A DNA stretch of 64,000 nucleotides from Jimgerdemannia flammicorona (Eukaryota; Mucoromycota; Endogonomycetes; Endogonales; Endogonaceae), in contig RBNI01000010.1 in the NCBI GenBank assembly GCA_003990745.1, positions 1-64,000 on the forward strand, written 5' to 3'. The notes under the pieces are model-generated. The model searched no databases and was not told where the DNA came from. It saw nothing but the letters and a program-made list of their open reading frames with translations. Position numbers and translations under genes: made by a program. This document shows, piece after piece, positions 58,680 through 64,000 of the stretch; position 1 is the first letter of the stretch; every line of letters starts with the position of its first letter.

Positions 58680-59825
58680 TAAACAACTTGAAATTATTTT
58701 GTAAAAGTGTGTGTAACATGAATGGTAGCTGCGAAAGGTGTGATATACTCTCTCAACTACTATAATGAACCAGAAGAAGGGTGTGCTTAGGAACTATACT
58801 CTAAAGGAAGCTTCTATAACTATAAAAACACAAGTAGACCTTAGCTGAAAAGAATACCAGAAAGTCTATCAAAGATAGGCAAATAAAAAAAAAAAGCTGC
58901 AAAAAATATATCAATATTGGCCCAACCTCAGAATATAAGTCCAAGATATACTCAAGAAATGGAATAACTGTCAAAGTACTAAGAAAAGAAGAACTACTAA
59001 GTATTATATACTATAACTAATTACACTACCAGATAATATCTTCAGTGATAGAGAGTAGATTTTATTAGACCTCTGAAGGTTATACCAAAAGGAATAAATA
59101 TATTCTAGTATTTGTAGAACATCTGACTAAATGGTCCTAATCTTTTTCAATAGGAATTGCTGATGTCTTGACTATTGTTGGCCTTCTCTATAGTATCACA
59201 GTCAGATATGAATCTCTAAAAGAATTTATTTCTAACTAAGGCACAGAATTTTTCAATAACATAATTACAAGTTATATCCAAATTCATAAGATCTATCTCA
59301 AATAAACTATATTATACTACTTTTAAATCAATAGTATGATAAATGAATAAATCAGGTCATTAAGAAAGAACTTACCCAAGTCAATCCTACTAACTGAGAT
59401 CTTTGCTAACTTGAGATCCTATGGGAAATCCAGAACATCTCTACTACCTCTACTAAATAAAGCCATTTGAAATAATGTTCACTAATAGAACCAGAACTAC
59501 TAATTATGAGAATCTTAGAGACCTCTTTAAAAAATAGAACAATTATGTAATCAAGCCTAAGCTCAATCATCAAGGTCTAGGAAAGACAAAAGAAGTACTA
59601 TAATTAGAAGTAAAAGGATCAGAAGATCATGATTAGAGATCAGGTAGTAGTTTGGAGAAGTATGATTGAAATAAACATAGTTGTTAAACTGGAGCACAAA
59701 TGAGAAGGAACTTATCTTATATACAATATTAGAGAAATCAGTATCTATTTAAAAAGTATAGATAGATACACCCTGGAGACCCTAGCATATATCAATTATC
59801 TCAAGATATATCTATCACTTATATA

Positions 59826-60326
59826 ATAAACCAGAGAATAGACCAGTACCTCTAGACCCTTGTTCTCAGTTTCTTTTAAGCTCTACTATTTCCCTTGTCC
59901 CAGTTCTGAGAAACCAATAGAACCTGCTTTCATTAGATCTAGATATATAAAGAAACATTATCTTAGTAGAACACCTACTATAAATTTACAAACTATAGAC
60001 TTACTATATAATTAGCCAACTATTGCAAAACCTTCTAGCCCCAGAATAGACCTATATTTGTAATACTGCTGATCTGTTCTGAAGAAATACTATTACTACA
60101 GATAGACTTTATATAATCTATAAATAAAATATTACAGAACTGATCCAGATCCAGTTCAATTTAAATAACTTCTAGAGAATAATTATGTCCATCTATCTGA
60201 GTATTATCCACTATATTGAAATCCTGCTTCTTAAGAAAGAAGAAGAGTCATTAGAATAGAATGATTCAGATACTAAAGAAGAATATAAATGCTGAAGATA
60301 TCTATAAATACTACAATAATAACTAA
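59826..60326 (+). pseudogene. Gypsy ORF3, copy 4, broken
   Basis: The start ATG is ATA, several stops occur, but the N-terminal NQRIDQYL block, the middle block and the acidic tail before TAA align with copy 2. This is the fourth copy carrying ORF3. Confidence 0.65.
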
Positions 60327-60366
60327 AGAACAGTCTAAGGACAGACTACTCTTTAGTAAAGACTAA

Positions 60367-61619
60367 TATAATAAGCAAATAACATAGTATAGCCAGATGA
60401 CATAAATGGTTAGTATAGTATAGTTATCTATACCTAGCTATTCATATATGTATGTCATTACTCAAAATTAGCCAAAGATACTCTATCAGATTTATCAATC
60501 TGTTTCTCAAGAACACATCTATATTCATCAGACATATCTGAATTCATTAGACACACCTGTGCCCACTAGATATACCTTATCAGTAGATATACCTGATCAC
60601 TCCTTTTTCTAAATAGTATTCCTATACATTCTATGATTAGCCATACAGCAATCAGATAGTAATCACAACTCTATAAAATACTCCAGAGATAGAAGTATAT
60701 ATATCTCAGTCTGAAATTGAAACCAAAAAGGAAAAGTCAAGTCTGTCTAATACACTTTGAGGGATATACCTGCCAAAAGCCACTTGATCTAGGAAGGATT
60801 ACAATACTTAGGAGAAACACCTGCTCTAAAGCCAATTTTAGGAGATTGTGAGCATGATATCTAATTTGCACTCCAGTCCAATTTCTGAAACAAAGAAGTC
60901 TGCTAAGTTCAAGTAAAGAACTTTGTCCCCTATTGGAACCTTGCCACAAAGCCAGTCTAGTATAAGACACACCTTTGCAGTGAATCCATTTGCATAAATG
61001 AAGCGGTCTTTGACACAACTTTGTCAGAAACCTGCCACTTAAGGAAAAACCATATTTGAAAAGTCCACCAATCTGAAGAATCCGCGCCTTCCAAGTTATT
61101 CTGCTGATTCAGAAAGAAACTGTATCAGCTGCCATTTTGTTCAAGAATCCGCATCATTCGAGTTATCCTCCAAATTCGCCAACTCACCACTTATTAAGGA
61201 ATTCCGCCAAATTCGCCAGATCACCAAGATCATCATGCAGAAATCTCATAAAGAAAATGCTTGCACTACACAAGAGATCGTCACGCAGAAATTGCATAAT
61301 TTAGAAGCAGATCATCATATAGAAATCGCATACTTGTGGAAGCAGATCGTCACGCAGAAATTGCATACTTTGGAACCCGTCACGCTACAAAGATACATAT
61401 GGTCATACAAATTGCCGCTACACCCAAAAACCATCCCATTTAGGAAATCGCTATAATCACCTGCAGATATCTGGATTTGTCTATTATACTGCTAAACAAC
61501 AAGGATACCAGAAACCATTGACCATTATGTTCCTTTTTGACAAAGTAACTGTGGGCTCAAGCCAATCTACATAGCAGCCCCAATTTTACAACTTGCCTCT
61601 ATTGAGCTGGTATATTATA
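60367..61619 (+). repeat. LTR of gypsy copy 4
   Basis: It follows a decayed purine tract and contains the family terminal block with GGGCTCAAGCC near 61551 and ATTGAGC near 61600. Confidence 0.78.
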
Positions 61620-61815
61620 ATTGCTAGTAAATAAATGAATACTTTTGTATTAAATCTAAAATAAAATGGTTTAAATTTTACCAATAATAAGTTCTTTTAT
61701 CTCTTATTTTATAATATAGACTAATTAACAAAAATATCCAAATTTTGTAAAAAAAAAATAAAACTAAAATAAAAACTAATTGATTTATTATAAAAAAAAG
61801 CAAAATTATTTTATC

Positions 61816-63655
61816 TTTTTTTAGTTATAATTTTATACCCCAATAATATATAAAATATAACCCTACCCAATCCTGCAGGGGGGTCCACTCTTCCTCCTAT
61901 CTTACTGGAAGACAACTACTCCACCAGATACCCAAACCCTCTTCCATTCTTCTTATAAATCTTTTTAGCAAGCCTATAATGAAGACCCCCCCCTGGGTTT
62001 CTACTCCACCTATTATTTATTCAGTAATTCCAATATTAATCACTTCTATCTCACCACTCTTACCTTTAGTACCAGCTTCTAGCTCTTCTTAAAAATATGT
62101 AGCTAATGTCTAGAGAGCACTACTGAAACAGTCAGTACCCATCCTACTAAAAGCTATTTATTATCAATATTCTCTACCAGCTGTATCTGAAGAGTACTCC
62201 ACTATCCCTCTAATATCTCTATAGGAGGCTGCAGTCTCAGCTAGCCCTCAATCACTTACCAGAAGTCAGCAAAGACCTCATACTCTCTCAACCAATATTC
62301 TGAAGTCTATATTACTCCTCTCTTCTACCTAATATTATAGTACTCCTCACAATCAAAGGCACTCCCCTTTTAGTAAATACTATTATCAAAAGTTCAATAT
62401 CCTATTCCACTACAGAAGTCTCTACCATACTATTCAAAACTTGAGTAGAAGCTATCTCAATACTATAATAAGATACTCCTCCAGTCTTGTATCTTACTAA
62501 TATTTACTATCTGCCAGGACTTCAGCCACAGATCTCTCCTCTACTTTTGTAGATACTCTATACTATTCTTAAGGCAAAAATCATCCACTGAAGCCCTCCC
62601 TAACAAAAGATAGTTCAACCTTCACATTCTGGGTCTCTAGTTCTCCTCTCTCACATTACTATACTAGTGAATATCAATTTATTGAGCCCTATCAACTATA
62701 TCTCACTAGAAGTTCTTATAATACATCCTGTAGCTCTACTTGAGTACTCAGAAAGAGTGTATTTGAAGATAGCCAAAGGCTGACATTGGGGGTAAGAGTT
62801 GCTAGATAAGAGTGGCTAATAACAGATCTATTAAATGAGTGGTGGAGGGGGTGGAGTGCTGGGGGGAGATATTGGAGATGACTTATAGATATAATCTGTA
62901 GGAAGAGTGGGGAGAGGATTGGAGTGGCTGGAGAGTTGGTAGCATTTTGGGGATATGGTGAGAAAGAGAGAGAGCATTTGAGAGAGATTGGGTGAGGGGT
63001 TCATTTGTATTATATTATTATAGATAGTTTAGTAATAAAGTGGAAGTTCTTGTAACTAAAAAAAAATAAAAAAATTAAATAAAAAAGAGTACCCAGAAAG
63101 AGCAAATCACCAGAGACTTTACTAGAGGAGAACTATATCTCCTATACCCTTTACATAAGAGATACTCAACCTTAGCCCCTCAGCTCACCAGTTCACTTCA
63201 GTAACTATTCTCTCAAGTAGTATAAGTAGTTATAAAATTAACCAGACTAAGGTCTCTCTAATCTACCAGAAGTATCAATATATCTCAGCCAATCTGACTA
63301 TACTGGTCAGTATAAATTAAAGACCTGGCCATCATCAGAAGATACTTTACCACCTATATAGGGAAGTTTAGATAATATTTCAGATACTACAGCTTAGGCA
63401 ACCAGTATATATTCAGTACTATTACTCTCTCTGCCAATTAGATATACTAGTTACTCTCACTTTAGACTAAAAGTACATTACTCCAATTCTGCTCCCACTA
63501 TATCTTGGGCAGAAGAGAACTATATACCAATAAGTAGATCTCTATCTTCTCTGCTGGTATAATTGTTCTAATCATATCTTTCCCAATAACTCCTCCTCCT
63601 AGTACTAGGGTCTTACACTTGTATTAGTTAAGCTTAGCCCCCCTTAGAACAAATT
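61816..63655 (-). mobile_element. Non-LTR retrotransposon (LINE), copy 3, 3' part, heavily decayed
   Basis: Begins at a short poly(T) near 61816 and contains the 3' UTR (the AATCCTGCAGGGGGGTCC-like block near 61.88 kb), the C-terminal region, and an RT-coding part at 63.1-63.65 kb that aligns with 1.1-1.55 kb of copy 1. It is split by a plus-strand LINE fragment at 62758-63086 and loses similarity near 63.65 kb. Confidence 0.75.
62758..63086 (+). mobile_element. LINE 3' fragment nested in LINE copy 3
   Basis: A 5'-truncated LINE end on the plus strand, ending AATAAAGTGGAAGTTCTTGTAACT and an A-rich tail. The target is duplicated: GAGTACTCAGAAAGAG at 62742-62757 and GAGTACCCAGAAAGAG at 63087-63102, 16 bp with one transition. 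Confidence 0.88.
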
Positions 63656-64000
63656 TGGAAATTATATATAAGATCATAAAGCTGAGTCAAACTGAAGTCA
63701 AGATCATGAAGCTAAGTTAACTTGAAGTTACAGAATATAAGATATATAGAAATTGAATTATACTAATTAGGACTAAAAGTATATATATCAAATATATAGT
63801 ATATCAAAATAAAGAATTATAACAAACTGAAATCATAACTATAACTCTTAAATATATACCCAGCCATGACTACTGAAGTCTATAACTATAACTATATTGA
63901 TATTTGAAATGCCTTATCAACTGAGCCATAGCTCCTCTGCCCCTTATAAATATCCATAGCTTAGTATCTTTTTACTTTATAGAAGTCTGTTGGAATGCTC
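63656..64000. other. AT-rich end of window with a tandem duplication
   Basis: Two imperfect ~30-bp units (AAGATCATAAAGCTGAGTCA and AAGATCATGAAGCTAAGTTA at their starts) lie in tandem near 63.67-63.73 kb. No coding region recognised. Confidence 0.5.

Larger units (their letters stand above)
53064..58730 (-). mobile_element. Non-LTR retrotransposon (LINE), copy 2, degraded
   Basis: The minus-strand LINE begins (3' end) at a poly(T) run at about 53067-53102, the complement of its poly(A) tail, followed by the family 3' signature. It aligns along its whole length with LINE copy 1 and ends near 58.73 kb where that similarity stops. ORF1 and ORF2 are both present but broken. The left flank does not match the gypsy fragment on its right. 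Confidence 0.88.
58738..61619 (+). mobile_element. Ty3/gypsy element, copy 4, 3' fragment
   Basis: Starts at the RNase H-integrase junction (matching copy 2 from about 43.39 kb) and runs through integrase, ORF3 (about 59826-60326) and an LTR at 60367-61619 whose ends are decayed (TATAAT...ATTATA). It is the most mutated copy; integrase residues near 59.05-59.35 kb are only partly recognisable. The LTR is closer to the one at 23.7-24.8 kb than to copies 1-3. Confidence 0.82.

Noticed and set aside
1..64000. CRISPR array, tRNA, rRNA or telomeric repeats
   Set aside because: Searched by eye for regularly spaced identical repeats, cloverleaf arms and simple telomere units; none was found. The regularly spaced ~180-bp units are LRR exons.

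Overview
The window looks like a transposon-dominated stretch of a filamentous fungus. The evidence is short introns (about 46-240 bp) with GTATGT-type donors, a LINE with an EEP endonuclease, Ty3/gypsy LTR elements, and repeat copies degraded mainly by C-to-T/G-to-A transitions, as in repeat-induced point mutation or methyl-C decay. The species and phylum cannot be named from the sequence alone. I see no bacterial operons, tRNA, rRNA or CRISPR array.

Layout. 1-5.8 kb: a degraded LINE on the minus strand. 6.6-11.0 kb: a 5'-truncated Ty3/gypsy copy (copy 1) with its 3' LTR. 11.2-12.4 kb: an inverted solo LTR. 12.9-23.7 kb: a long, heavily mutated copy of the same gypsy family (copy 3) whose 5' LTR carries a LINE fragment. 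23.65-24.8 kb: the tail and LTR of a related element. 25.6-30.4 kb: host gene A (minus). 31.4-35.5 kb: an unrelated, degraded gypsy element (minus). 36.1-46.2 kb: the youngest copy of the main gypsy family (copy 2), with both LTRs and a CTAT target duplication. 46.8-52.0 kb: host gene B (minus), a paralogue of A in the same orientation. 52.4-58.7 kb: a LINE 3' fragment and a second long LINE. 58.7-61.6 kb: a gypsy 3' fragment (copy 4). 61.8-63.65 kb: a third LINE interrupted by another LINE fragment.

The two host genes are the main biological interest. Both can be assembled by hand into complete multi-exon reading frames (A: 15 exons, 1151 codons; B: 18 exons, 1127 codons). They share one architecture: an STE20-like kinase domain whose DFG motif reads GFG, a low-complexity Ser/Thr/Pro-rich linker, an array of ribonuclease-inhibitor-type leucine-rich repeats (8 in A, 11 in B), and a second, TKL-like kinase domain. 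Almost every LRR is one 84-nt exon bounded by phase-1 introns of 76-98 bp, so repeats can be gained, lost or skipped without changing frame. This modular layout recalls animal NLR receptors and would be unusual in a fungus. A sensor or signalling role is inference.

The main gypsy family also has unusual content. It carries gag, a CCHC knuckle, an aspartic protease, Cys/His clusters, a five-motif dUTPase, then (after a conserved -1 frame change) RT, RNase H and integrase with a GPY/F-like end, and an extra 170-codon ORF3 before the 3' LTR that is traceable in all four copies. Copies range from nearly readable (copy 2) to heavily mutated (copies 3 and 4), which helps tell native frame changes from damage.
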